Shown here: positions 1 through 12,059 of the stretch, in pieces | How the letters are laid out: the number at the start of each line of letters is the position of its first letter | Position numbering within the stretch: the first letter of the stretch is position 1 | DNA from: Fremontodendron californicum | Taxonomy: Eukaryota > Streptophyta > Magnoliopsida > Malvales > Malvaceae | DNA length: 64,000 nt | Assembly (NCBI GenBank): GCA_030761205.1 | Contig: JAULJL010000024.1 | Span: 21,384,126 to 21,448,125 of the forward strand | Reading direction: 5' to 3' | Notes under the pieces: generated by a model | The model's database searches: none | The model's input: only the letters and a program-made list of their open reading frames with translations | Told to the model about the DNA's origin: nothing | Translations under genes and position numbers: made by a program

Positions 1-644
1 CTAATTTTTTCCGGACCACTAAAACAGGTATGTTTTCTTCCTAAATTGATGTTTTAGAATGTAAAAAGACTTCTTTCATTCGGCAGGTGGTACTCCGAGA
101 CTTAGTTTAAGAGGGCGAGCATAAAAAGTCAAACTTGAAAACGTCAACCCATAAAGTCAACTACTGAAAAAGTGAACCCACTTTCAAAATCAAGATTTGA
201 AGTTCAATTCAAAAATGGTGAAAGAATTTTGATAATCCGAGGTCTACATCGAAAGATATGAAGTTCGAAAGTTGGGTTATGGAGATTCTATATAAAGAAA
301 ACCCTAATCCGAGAAATTTGGGGAAAAGTGCTTAAACGATCGAATTAGTCAAAATTGAAGGTTCCAAATGAAAGATAAGCACTGACTACGGGTAATGGAG
401 AAGCCACTTGAAAGAAAAACTAAAAGAAAAGTCAATCCGGAAGAAAATCGAGAATTAGGGTTTTTGATGGATTTTGATGAAATTGGGAAGAATTATAGAA
501 ATGACCCGATTTGGTAAGACTAAAGACCTAATGGATGAGGAGTGATTAAAAATGGATAGCCCAAAGCTCAGTTTGAAGAAAATCTAAAAATTAGACTTGT
601 TTTGAGCAAAATCGGGTTTCGGAGGCAAAAAGGCAAAATTGGAA

Positions 645-1175
645 AATTTGGGAAAAATAGCAAATGAACTCCAAAAATTCTAAAAAATTGCATATCTCAT
701 CCTTAAATCATTTCAAAGAGTTGGCGAAAGAAAATCTTGATTCGGAGTTCGTTTGCAAAATGACCAAATCCCAGGTCCCTTATGTAGAAATTCAAGAAGA
801 TAAATCCCGAAAAAATAGCAAATGAACTCCAAAAATTTTGAAAATTTGCAAATCTCATTTTTAAATTATTTTAAAGATATTGGCGAAAGAAAATCTAGAT
901 TTGGAGTTCGTTTGCAAAATGGCCAAACTCGGGCCCCCTATGCAGTAATTCAAGCAGATAAATCCCGAAAAAATACCAAATGAGTTCCAAAAATTATGAA
1001 AACTTCCAGATCACACTTTTAAATTTTTGGAAGATATTTGTGAAGAAAAATATGGATTGGATCTCGTTTAAAAAATGGTAAAGTTTAGGGGCATAAAAGG
1101 GCAATTTTGGAATAAAAAAATCCAAATAAATAGCAACTGGACTCAGAAAATTTTGAAAACTTCCAGAATTCAATT
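645..1175. repeat. Degenerate ~160-bp tandem repeats inside the Ogre-like LTR
   Basis: Three to four imperfect units share the words AATAGCAAATGAACTCCAAAAA, a GGCGAAAGAAAATC segment and GAGTTCGTTTGCAAAATG. Unit starts are near 645, 810, 970 and 1130. Similar words recur in the second LTR at 62500-62900 (GAGCTTGAAAAATTATGAAAAC-like), so the array belongs to the LTR family rather than to this insertion. Confidence 0.65.
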
Positions 1176-3429
1176 TTTTTTATTTTGAAAGTATTGAAAA
1201 AATAAAATTTGAATTTGGAGTCCGTTTTCCATTTATTTATGTTCGGGGGGCAAAAAGGTCATTTTACCCAAGAAACCGAAAAGGGCTTTTTTTGCCTTTT
1301 AAAAAAATGAAACATGGGCTGGAAGAAGGGGGGTTGGCCGGCCAAGGCCCAAGGATAGGTAGATAGTTTCTGATTTTTAAATCAAAAGGCCAACAATGAA
1401 GAGGAAGTTAGTTATTTTTTGGTCAAGCCTTTGCAAATAAGCCACATGGACCAATGCATGAAGAGGGAGAGTGTCAACATAATGGCTTAAGATTCTTGAA
1501 CAGCTGTAATTGTGGATAGCTGATGGCCTAATCTAATGGTGATAATTTCATGTTTTAAACATCTTGGATCAATAGCCTTAGGATGGAAATTGGCTGAATG
1601 AAAAATGACAACATCCTAGCCTAAAGGGGGCCATTCGGCCACTATAAGGGAAATGCATTCTCTCTTTCATTTTCAGCTATTCAATCTCTATTCTCTCTTG
1701 GTTTTGGCTGATTTTTCTCCCCATTGTTAAAAGGCAAAAAGAAAAGTTTAGAAAAGAAAAGAAAGTTAGAAGAGAAAAAGCTTGAAAGATAGCTTCTAGA
1801 GGTTGCTTTAAGCACCATACTCTTGCACTTTCTTTGATTTTCCATTCTTGATTTGCTGTTTTGATTACTATTTTGGTGAGTTTCTTTTGATTTCTCTTTT
1901 TAAATAAGTGTTTTTAATGTTCTCCTTTAAGTTCCTTCTTCATTCTTTCTTGTAAAAAGCTCTTGAATTTTTTATTTTCCTTTTGTTTTTGAGATGGCCG
2001 AATGGCCTAGTCTTTTGGGTAGTTGCTATTTGCATTTTTATTTCATGTTATTCTTGATATTTAACAAGTTTTGATGCTTTAAATCTTCTTCTAATACATA
2101 AATATGAAGCTTGCTTTAATTTGGTTGCTTGCTTGTTTTTATTTTTGAGTCTATTATCTTGTTATCATGTATATTTTACTTGTCTTGCATTTTTTATTTT
2201 CTTTTTTCAAAATGTTTAAGTTTTTTTGTGTTTTATATTTTGTAATCCATGTGTTTGTGAAAATGCTTATTGGTTTTCATGCCTTTACTTTATATTTGCA
2301 TGATTTGAGCATTATTTTTTTAGCTATGCATGTTAGTATATCATGTGTTTGTGAAAATGCCATGCTCATTTTAAGCATGAGGCCATTCGGCCACCCTCAT
2401 GTTGTGTACTTTGTGTGTGCATTTTTGTTATGCTAGTTGATAGGTTAGCATTTTCATGATATTTGGTAGAGTATTTTGTTTAAGCATGCCATGTGTTTGT
2501 GTTATTGCCATGCATATTTTAGGTTTAGATTGGTTTGTTTTGCCATGCATATTCATGCATTTTAGACATAGGTTGCATTAAATGCCATGCAAGTTCATTT
2601 AGGTCTAGGTCATTTTATTGATGCCATGCATTTTTCATGTCATTTAGGTTTTAAATCCTGCATTTCATGCATCATATTTGCTGTATTTTTCATGCATTTC
2701 ATGTTCTTGCCACTTGACTTATGACTTAGGCCAATCAATGGTTCAAAGTCATGCTCTCTTAAGCATACTTGTGGAAAATTAAAGAGTTGTCAAATTGATT
2801 ATTCTACCTTTGTGATTTTTTTTACTTAGCCAATTTTTTGCCTAACTTTTCAAAAGTGCTAGCTACTATTTGTGAGCCTTTTAGAGAGTCTCTAATATTT
2901 TTACTCTGATTTTTAAATGATTTTATCAAAGGCAAAAGAATGTGTTTTGGCAAAATAGTTTTTCACCCAGTACTCATACTTTCCCGATTTTTTTGGGCAG
3001 TCATATTTAATCATAAAATTAAGCCGATTTTTTCTTGTGTAGTTTTACATGTTCTGAGTCTCCAGTATTTTTTTATATTTTTTTGAATTTTTTAAAATAG
3101 GGTAAAAAGTCGTACTTCAAAACTGGACAGTAGAGGCATAATTGAATTTGAAGGAAAATCATTTTTCTGTTTTGGTTAAGTAAAATAGAGGGGGCTGATT
3201 AGAAAATTTAGCTACTGACTTAGGATAGTTTCTAAGCCTTTTTAAACTCTAAAAATGATTATCCTATGCTTTTTATTTAGTTATTTTTTGTCATATTATT
3301 TAGCATATACTATGTTCATGCATTATTATTTTTATTTTTATTTCCATGCATATTATATGATAGCATTATTTCATTTCATATCATTTAGATTATATGCCAT
3401 ATCATTTATATTTGCCATGTCATTTAAAT

Positions 3430-3800
3430 CATTTTATTCCATTTAGAATATATCATGTGACTTAGGATTTTTCATTTCATATAGAATATATTATACTACT
3501 TAGGTTATTTCATTTCATGTAGAATATATTATGTTACCTAGGTCATTTCATTTAGAATATATTATGTTACTTAGAATATTTTATTTCATTTAGAATATAT
3601 CATATGACTTAGGATTTTTCATTTTATATGGAATATATTATGTTACCTAGGTCATTTCATTTCATGTAGAATATATTATGTTACATAGGTCATTTCATTT
3701 CATTTAGAATATATTATGTCACTTAGGATATTTTATTTCATTTAGAATATATTATATAACTTAGGATATTTCATTTCATTTAGAATATGCTAAGACATTT
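3430..3800. repeat. ~40-bp AT-rich tandem repeat in the LTR
   Basis: About eight imperfect copies of a unit built from CATTTCATTTAGAATATATTA followed by TG(T/A)(C/T)A(C/T)(T/C)TAGG. Copies differ by a few substitutions and small indels. No coding potential. Confidence 0.75.
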
Positions 3801-4430
3801 AAATTATGTCATACCATTTAGGTTGCATTATATTATTTAGACTTTTCTATGTCATTTTATTTATGTCATACATATTCATATTCATATTTTTTTTAAATAT
3901 TTTGAAAAAGGTAATGATTTTCAATAAAATAAAGATACTCCCGAGTTAAAATAATTTATGAGTTCTCTATCGGGTTTGCTGGGGAGGATATCATCAATTA
4001 TCATTAATAACGGAATATCTTCTTTAAAATAAGAATGATTCGGGAAATTTTTCAAACTAATAAAAATTTCTATATTTTGCCACATTTGTTGTGGAATATA
4101 GGAAAATTTTGAATTTATAAACTCCGGATCATTTTCAATTAAAGATGGAATTATTTTTCTTTAAATTGGGAATTAACTTGAAATACTAAATTCAAAATTG
4201 ACTTTTTACCGAGACTTGAGATAACACATGATTAATAAGGTACTGTTTTATGCGGGCATTGTGGGGGTGTTAATCCTTCCCACACGTAATCGAGTCCTGA
4301 ACCCGCTTCTTTGATTTCTTTGGTTTAAAACGCAAACTTGAAATTGGTTTTAAAAATGTTTGAATTAATTTTAAAATATTTTATAAAATCGGTTTTAATA
4401 GGTGACCGATCACACCTAGCTAAAAAAGAT

Positions 4431-4443
4431 TGGTGGCAACTCC
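4431..4443 (+). other. Primer-binding site, tRNA-Arg type
   Basis: TGGTGGCAACTCC lies 17 bases after the likely LTR end (CACA at 4411-4414). It matches the TGGTGGCGACTCC-like primer site of Ogre elements, complementary to the 3' end of tRNA-Arg, with one G-to-A change. This fixes the orientation of the LTR as plus. Confidence 0.75.
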
Positions 4444-4580
4444 ATGTCTTTTTCAAGGTCATTTTGAAAACCTTCATTTTTCAAGAGGAATTAAGTCGAC
4501 TTTTTCTCGGTTTTTTTTTAATGTCACGCTTAACGAATAATAAAATCTTGCGATGAGACTTGTTATTTTTTAGGTTGCGA
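4444..4580 (+). other. Remnant of Ogre-like leader, ending at a deletion junction
   Basis: About 137 bp of sequence follows the primer site and then stops abruptly at the truncated Copia LTR (4581). No Ogre gag or pol sequence exists anywhere in the window, so the rest of the element has been lost or displaced. Confidence 0.55.
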
Positions 4581-5363
4581 CAGTGTCTACTCTTAATCCC
4601 ATTCCATATTAGGTATGTAGCTTTAATATTAACTCCTTAAGTATTGCCTTGGCCAAGGACTTCCATAAATTAATATAAACCAGATACTTGTGAGATATGT
4701 CCCATTATATCACTTGGGGTGATGAATCCTCTCTGGACCACTCATTCATCTTCTATGCTTCATGTCATACCTAGTAACACCCTACTATAAGCATCCTCAT
4801 CATTGGGACCCATTCGTGATGAAATCTAAGTGTAACAGTTCACATAGAAGATGACCGTGTGTCACAAGTCAAAGGATCACTGACACTATTGACACATAAG
4901 AGTATTTTCCATAGACACTTGAGTGAAATACCAAATCGAACTCTCATAGCGGGTCATGTTCAATGAACTTGTTCAACTAACAAGCACCCATATGTTATCC
5001 CCAAGTATCTCTACACTTTCAACCTATGAGACCGGTTGCATGCATCAAATGCATGAAGGCTTAACATATGAAGTCTTTGAGCATTGTCAACGCCCTGTCT
5101 TGACAATACAATGACCAGGAACAGTTTTAGAAACACGGCATTGATGCATAAGGATCTCATAATTGTAACTCCTTACAATTCCTTTGCAATGCCATTGTGT
5201 TTCATGGGCTTTATCTTCACAAGTTATTTATAACAATTATAACAATACTTATGGATAAAAAAATACCTCAATTATAATTAATAAACTATAATGTGCAATA
5301 TATGAATATATAAACAGTGTCTTACAAGCCCAACTAGATTGGCTTATAGGGCTTACACCAACA
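4581..5363 (-). repeat. Truncated 3' LTR of the Copia element
   Basis: About 783 bp aligning to 11273-12059 with a few percent mismatches. On the minus strand it begins TGTTGG..GTAAGCCC after the polypurine tract and breaks off just after GAGTAGACACTG. The complete LTR of this family continues for another ~900 bp (10369-11272), so this copy is a deletion product joined to Ogre leader sequence. Confidence 0.9.
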
Positions 5364-5374
5364 ATCTCCCACTA
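5364..5374 (-). other. Polypurine tract of the Copia element
   Basis: On the minus strand TAGTGGGAGAT lies directly before the 3' LTR start TGTTGG. This is the usual plus-strand priming site layout of Copia elements. Confidence 0.8.
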
Positions 5375-5377
5375 GCA

Positions 5378-8300
5378 CTAAAGCCAATTGCCCATGTACT
5401 TAAGCCCATGTCCTTCCATGTGAAAATTGTGTTTCTGCTGGGACAGAATCTTAGTGAAAGGATCAGCTATATTATCCTCTGTGGGTACCCTTTCCATACT
5501 TATATCACCTTTTTGAATTATATCTCTAATCAAGTGATATTGCCGCAATACATGTTTGGATTTATGATGAGACCTTGGTTCCTTAGCTTGCGCTATGGCT
5601 CCATTGTTATCACAGTAAAGTGGTACTGGATCAACAATGCTTGGAACCACACCTCAGTTATGAACTTCTTAATCCAAACAGCCTCCTTTGCTGCCTCACA
5701 CGCGGAGATGTATTCAGCCTCTGTTGTTGAATCTGCAGTTGTAGTCTGTTTGGAACTTTTGCAATTGATTGCAGCTCCATTTAAGGTAAATACGTAACCA
5801 CCCTGCGATTTACTGTCATCCTTATTAGTTTGGAATCCAGCATCTGTATAACCCCTAACTTGGAGTTCAGCCCCTCTATAGACCAAGAAAATATCCTTAG
5901 TTCTTCTCAAGTACTTGAGGATATTCTTCACAGCAGTCCGGTAACTTTCACCAGGATTGCTTTGGTATCGGCTCGTGACACTCAAAGCGTACGATACATC
6001 TGTCTTGTGCACAACATGGCTTACATGATAGATCCTATTGCCAAAGCATACATGATCCTATCCATCCTTGTCTTTTCTTCATAAGTTTTAGGACACATAT
6101 CTTTCGAGAGTTGTGCACCATGTACCATAGCAAGTTACCTCTTTTGGAGATATCCATGCCAAACATCTTTAGCACCTTGTTTATGTAAACGGATTGGGAC
6201 AATCCAAGTAGCATTTTCGATCTATCTCTATAGATCTTAATTCCCAGAATATATGCTGCTTCTCCCCAATCCTTCATGGAGAATTGTTTGGAGAGCCAGA
6301 CCTTGGTCGTCTGAAGCATAGGTACATCGTTTCCTATGAGCAATATGTCCATTTACCTTCTTGTAAACACATGGTTCATCAGGATTCTTAATGAAACCAA
6401 ATTCTTTAATTGTTTCATCAAACCTAATGTTCCAACTCCGAGATGCTTGCCTTAGTCCATAAATGGACTTTTGCAGCTTGCGTACCTTATTAGAAGTGGC
6501 CTTGGACGAAAAACCTTCAGATTGTATCATATACACTTCCTCTTGCAAATTCTCATTAAGGAATGCAGTTTTTACATCCATCTGCCATATCTCATAATCA
6601 TGGTATGCAGCAATAACAAGCATAATCCTAATGGAATTAACCATGGCAACTGGTGAAAAGGTTTCTTCAAAATCAATGCCTTCAACTTGATTATAACATT
6701 TTGCAACCAATCTGGCCTTATACGTTTGTATGTTGCCATCCATGTCTGTCTTTATCTTGTAGACCCATTTACACCCTATGGGTTTATCCCTTGAGGTGGA
6801 TCAACTAAAGACCAAACTTGGTTAACTTCCATGGCATCAATTTCGGATTTCATGGCTTCTAGCCATTTCTTGGAATTGATGTTCAACATCGCTTCCTTAT
6901 ATGTAGTAGGTTCATTATCAATGGGCAAACCATCTCTTTCCAAAAGAAATTCATAACTTATTGGTGTTTAGCTCTCCCTACTAGATCTTCGGAGTACTTG
7001 TGTTTCTTGAGCATCAGTCCGAGCATCTAATGCCTCGACCAATGGCTCAGGTTCCGAGGGAATGTTAGGTTGTGGTTTTGAACTTTTTCAAGTATTACTT
7101 TACTCCCATTGAATCCTTCTAGTAGAAACTCTTTCTCTAGAAAAGCAGTGTGTTTTGACACAAACACCTTTTGATCAGTAGGACTGTAAAAGTAATATCC
7201 AACAGTCTATTTAGGATATCACACAGACTTACATTTTTCTGATCTAGCTCCCAACTTATCAGAAGGTAAATGCTTCACATAAGCAGTACATCGCCAAATC
7301 TTTAGAAAAGATAAACATGGCTTCTTGCCATTCCATAACACATATGCTACCTTATCTACTGATTTGCTTGGAACCCTATTTAGAAGGTAAGCTGCAGTCT
7401 CTAAGGCATATCCCCAAAAGGATATCGGAAGATTAGCCTTAGACGTCATGGATCGAACCATGTCCAACAAGGTTCGATTTGGCCTCTCGGACACTCTGTT
7501 ATGCTGAGGAGTTCCAGGTGGAGTCCATTACGACAGAATTCCATTTTTCGTCAAATGATCCAAGAAATCATGGGTTAAATATTCTACTCCTCGACCTGAT
7601 CTAAGAGCTGGAATATTTTTCCCAGTCTGTTTCTCTACTTCAGCTCTGAACTCTTTGAACTTTTTAAAAGCTTCAAACTTGTATCTCATCAGATACACAT
7701 AACCATATATTGAATGATCATCAATAAAGGTTATGAAGTATGAGTAATTACCTCTAGCAGCTGTGTTTAGTGGCCTATATATATCTGAATGTATTAAGCC
7801 CAACAAAAAACCAGCTTTTTCACCCTTTCCTGTAAAGGGAGTCTTGGTCGTCTTACCAAGGAGACAACATTCACAAATCTCATATGATTTATAATCAAAG
7901 GGTTCCAAATAACCATGTTTATGCAATTTGGAAATCCTTGTCTCATTGACATGACCAAGTCTACAGTGCCAGATGTGGGTCTTACTTGGATCATCCTTTC
8001 TTGCTTTCTTGACATTTATATTAAACACAGGCATCTCTGGATCCAAGATATATAATCTATTATGTAATGTTGCCGATCCATAGTGAATGTCTTTAAGAAT
8101 GATGGAGCAACTATTGCCCTTCATTCTTATCTCGAAACCATCATTAACAGTGAGGTATGAAACCGAAATGATGTTTCTAGACAATACTGGAACAAAGTAA
8201 CAACCTTTCAGTTCCAACTTCATGCTAGACGGAAAAGGTAAAGTACATGTTCCAACGGCCAATGCTGCAACTTTTGCACCATTGCCTACTCTTAGAACTA

Positions 8301-8592
8301 CTTCATCTTTGCTCAACTTTCTACTTCCTTTCAACATCGCTATGTCATTACATAGATGTTAACCGCATCCTGAATCAACTATCCAGGAATTAGATTTAAC
8401 AGTAGAAAGATTCAGTTCAATCACAAACACAGTCAACCCAAAAACTTCTATAAGTTCTTCTTGACTTGTCAAGTGAGCAACCTTCCTTTCATTGAGAACG
8501 TTTCTCAATCTTTTGTACCAATCCAAACATTTTGGACTAATGGCATTCATAATGTCGCGCAGTGCAGTTAAAGTATTAACCATTTTCAACAA
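5378..8592 (-). pseudogene. Copia gag-pol polyprotein, degenerate
   Basis: Minus strand, reading from 8592 to 5378 in broken frames. A short gag start (LDWYKRLRNVLNERKVAH) runs directly into the protease motif SWIVDSGCG, so most of gag including any zinc knuckle is deleted. Then come the GAG-pre-integrase motif HIWHCRLGHV (about 7970), the integrase core with FIDDHS and LRSGRGVEY (7530-7760), SERPNRTLLDMVRSM (7494), the reverse transcriptase segment ARLVAKCYNQVEGIDFEETF and QMDVKTAFLN (6740-6560), and RNase H (YTDAGFQTNKDD, TEAEYI, DNNGAIAQAKEPRSHHKSKH) to the end ADPFTK..YMGNWL. The catalytic YVDD segment of reverse transcriptase is absent: sequence jumps from CVYKKVNG to DILLIGND near 6350 with a frame change. 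A stop follows DSGCG. Inactive. Confidence 0.9.
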
Positions 8593-10354
8593 CTTAATAT
8601 GAAAAAGTATATATATATATATCAGTTATATTCATGCATTTATACCAATTCAAGATAAGGTATTAAATCTCTTACTAGTTCTCCCACTAATTTTTCGAGA
8701 TAATAGCCCTCACTATTATTCGAAAATCTCATCAAGGTATTTCTAGTGGGTTGGGATCCTTTTCAACATGTTGCAACCTTGAGTGACTCAACAAATTACA
8801 ACAAGCCTAGTTGGGTAGATAACATAGCTTATCAATTGCATCTATACGCAACTCCCGGATCAATTAGGTGACAACTCCTTGTCTAAGCACATCATATGTA
8901 CTTCGCCTAACTTTGCCTCTAACACTATGCGGTCAAGTTTTAAAGCATCCAAACAACATAGCATTAGTTGAGTAAGACCCATCTTCATAACTCAAACATA
9001 TTCATACATTAGTTTGACCTTGAGTGACTCAACAAGCCTCCTACTGGAAGAACTTTGGTTATCTTGTTATGATGATGGAAGGCAACTTTATCATGTGAAA
9101 CATGTGACTCAATATTGTAAAGAGGGATTTCCTTTTTCTTTAATTATAAGTCTCATCATATCAGGCATTCATAGCATTTATAATATCGCATAAAATAAAT
9201 CTATAACATGTGTTTCTACGTGGATGATTATGGACTTTTCTAATCTAATTTTCTTGAGCCATCAAAGGAAATTAGTTGGTCAAATTCCTAGGTGATTACA
9301 TACATAGTCTTCAAAAGCTTGCTTGTAATCTCTTGATCTTCATGTCGCCTTTGATCTCCATCTTCAAGTTACAAAAATTATTTCTAGCTAATCCTAATTT
9401 TACACTTTGATGTAACTAATTACATTTTCTATAAAGAAACCTCAAGTTACATTTGAGGGAAATTAGGTGAGGAAAAAAAATTTACACCTCCAAAAAATGA
9501 GAGATAAGGTAGGGCACGCAGTCCCTATTAAATTAATAAAAAACCATGAAAAAATAAATTTAACCATCCACAATCATATTGGGTCTATGTCAATAATCAT
9601 CCCATACATTCACAAACAATTTATGAACATATAAATTATGCTTTAATCTCTAGTTACCATTCAATGATTATAATTGATCCATAATTTAATTTAAAGAAAA
9701 TAATAAACATTTATTCTAATCTCATTAGAATAAATCCTAATCCAATTAGGATTATTTCCTCTAATTAAATTATCATCCAATTAAACAATTAAATTGAATA
9801 TTTATAACGTGTAAATTCGCACATTGGTGATTTAATTAATTCAACAATATCACCATGGTCACCAATTCAAGTGTTGTAGTTCAACTAGGACACTACAATA
9901 TTGGTAACTCAATATTGCCGAAAATCCACATATTGTGAAAATCTAATAGAAGCAAAAACCCTAGCAAGGGAAGGCGCAGGCTGTGGCTACAAGGTATAGA
10001 CGTCGCCTCCCTTCTCCCTATAGCCTTTCTATCTACTTTTCACAGCTTCCAATTTTTCAATGCCAAATCAGTTTTATGATTTTTCAGGCTTGCCAAGAAC
10101 AATTCTAAGCAATTTTAAAATCTAAAAATCATCAAACCATGCATTAAAAACAGCCAAGAAAAATCTACAAGTTTTTCTGCTTCAAATCAACAAGAATTCA
10201 CCATGATAACCTACTGCCTTCACCGAAATACTACAAGTGCAAATTCTCACAATTTTGGTTAGTGACAATCAGATCAAAACAACTCAAAGAACAAAACAGT
10301 TTTGTTAAAGGTAACTATCAAAGCATATAGATCATATAGGAATAACATAAGTGA
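8593..10354 (-). other. Copia leader region without recognisable gene
   Basis: About 1.76 kb of AT-rich DNA between the primer site and the gag remnant. It holds a (TA)n run near 8610-8624 and two copies of CCTTGAGTGACTCAACAA (near 8780 and 9020). A purine-rich word, TTAGTGGGAGAACTAG on the minus strand (about 8675-8690), resembles the polypurine tract. I see no gag homology in it. Confidence 0.6.
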
Positions 10355-10368
10355 GGCTCTGATACCAC
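10355..10368 (-). other. Primer-binding site, initiator tRNA-Met type
   Basis: Minus strand GTGGTATCAGAGCC directly follows the LTR end ATCCCAACA. TGGTATCAGAGC is the classic Copia primer site complementary to initiator methionine tRNA. It defines where the 5' LTR ends. Confidence 0.92.
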
Positions 10369-12059
10369 TGTTGGGATTCGGATCATGCTCAATCAGAGAT
10401 AATGTATAATTTAATCAACAAGTTAAATTAACAACACAACGAAATAAAACAAAAACAAAGAGAAACCGAATCCCTCCATGGATATGCTTATAAATTCAAA
10501 ACGATCATCCTGTCAAGAACAGATAACAATCAAAATCTCATACCTCTGTAATGGAGATTGCCGAAACCTCAAGACAGATCTTGATGTTCTTGTTCTTGCG
10601 CACAAAGCCCGGTTGTCGCAAACTAAAACCGTCCAATTGTCCGGCCTCTAACAGTAATCCACACAGGTGACTCGAAAACCTTCACAAGGTTGAGATTATG
10701 TTTTGCCAAGACGTTGCTAGTAGTCTAAGTTGTGAGAAAGCTTCTTCCTCTTACACTAGTCAGCTGATTCAAAGCAGGCAAGAAGAAAACGATTTTCTCT
10801 TCCTTTTTTGTGTATGCGGTCGAATTCACAGGGAGGGTTAGAGGTTGCGGCTACCAGAGTTTCTTAATTGCTTTGGGAGACTGCAACAACATATGAGGCA
10901 TATATATAACTAGTTTTAGTGTATGCCAACTATTCGACTAACTGCACTAAAGCCCTAATACATATTATTAAATATTCACAATAAGCCCACAACACTTAAT
11001 AAATATTTAATCTGGCTCAATCTCATTTTAATTTCCTTAATCACCTTTTCTGTGTGACCCATTAGGCCCCCAACATGTTGGCAATAAATATAAATTAAAT
11101 CCTTTAGAGAATTTCCAATTCATATTTATAGATCATGAGCGGCATCTAGCAATACATCATGACCACCCAAATGCCGAGAGAGTCATCAAGCTTCGACAAG
11201 CCTTTCGTGTATAATATGTCTATGTAATTCGATCTCTTCATCATATATCCCGGGATAGGAAAGAGCATGGTTCAGTGTCTACTCTTAATCCTATTCCATA
11301 TTAGATCTGCAGCTTTAATATTAACTCCTTAAGTATTTCCTTGGCCAAGGACTTCCATAAGTTAATATAAGCCAAATACATGTGAGATATGTCCCTTCAT
11401 ATCACTTGGGGTGATGAATCCTCTCTGAACCACTCATTCATCTTCGTATGCTTCATGTCATACCCAATAACACCCTACCATAAGCATCCTCATGTTTGGG
11501 ACCTGTTCGTGATGAAATCTAAGTATGACAGTTCACATACAAGATGACCTGGTGTCACAAATCAAAGGATTACTTACACTATTGACACATGAGAGTATTT
11601 TTCATAGACACTTGAGTGAAATACCAAATCGAACTCTCATAGCGGGTCATGTTCAGTGAACTTGTTCAACTAACAAGCACCCATATGTTATCCCCAAGTA
11701 TCTCTATACTTTCAACCTATGAGATCGGTTGCATGCATCAAGAGCATGAAGGCTTAAAATATGCCAGTCTTGGAGCATTGTCAATGCCCTATCTTGACAA
11801 TACAATGACCAAGAACAGTTTTAGAAACACGGCATTGATGCATAAGGATCCTCATTATTGTAACTCCTTACAATTCCTTTGCAATGCCATTGTGTTTCAT
11901 GGGCTTTATCTTCACAAGTTATTTTTAACAATTATAACAGTACTTATGGATAAAAAAAATACCTCAATTATAATTAATAAATTATAATGTGCAATACATT
12001 AATATATAAATAGTGTCTTACAAGCCCAACTAGATTGGCTTGGAGGGCTTACACCAACA
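10369..12059 (-). repeat. Full 5' LTR of the Copia element (1691 bp)
   Basis: On the minus strand the LTR starts TGTTGGTGTAAGCCC at 12059 and ends GAATCCCAACA at 10369. The ends are the inverted pair TGTTGG/CCAACA. A TATATATA box candidate lies at 10901-10908 (minus strand). The same family is present as a solo LTR at 23838-25656 on the plus strand. Confidence 0.9.

Larger units (their letters stand above)
1..4413 (+). mobile_element. Ogre/Tat-type long LTR (3' part of a 5' LTR)
   Basis: No long coding frame is present. The stretch ends with a block (about 4250-4310) containing GTGGGGGTGTTAATCC and CACACGTAATCGAGTCC, which resembles the conserved 3' block of Ogre-like plant LTRs, and is followed by a tRNA-Arg primer-binding site at 4431. 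An LTR longer than 4 kb is typical of the Ogre group of Ty3/Gypsy elements. Its beginning lies outside the window. It aligns by eye, with strong divergence, to 61528-64000, which starts with nearly the same words (CTAATTTT, CGG, AAAACA, GGTA). Contents: degenerate tandem units at 645-1175, a pyrimidine-rich stretch at 1650-2170, many CATGCAT/GCCATGC words at 2470-2720 and AT-rich short tandem repeats at 3430-3800. Orientation plus. The short hydrophobic frames at 2167 and 3255 are low-complexity accidents. Confidence 0.8.
4581..12059 (-). mobile_element. Decayed Ty1/Copia LTR retrotransposon
   Basis: Element on the minus strand. The 5' LTR is 12059 down to 10369, followed by a tRNA-Met primer site (10355-10368), a gene-poor leader, degraded gag-pol (8592-5378), a polypurine tract (5364-5374) and a 3' LTR (5363 down to 4581) that lacks its last ~900 bp. 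The order protease, integrase, reverse transcriptase, RNase H is Copia-specific. The ~1.7-kb LTR length would suit the Tork/Angela group, but the lineage is not secure. No target duplication can be found because the 3' LTR is truncated (left flank GACAG, right flank AGTGT). It is not autonomous: frameshifts, stops and a missing polymerase motif are seen. Confidence 0.9.

Noticed and set aside
2167..3446. Hydrophobic small frames that look like membrane peptides
   Set aside because: T-rich low-complexity LTR sequence codes for Phe/Leu-rich peptides by chance.
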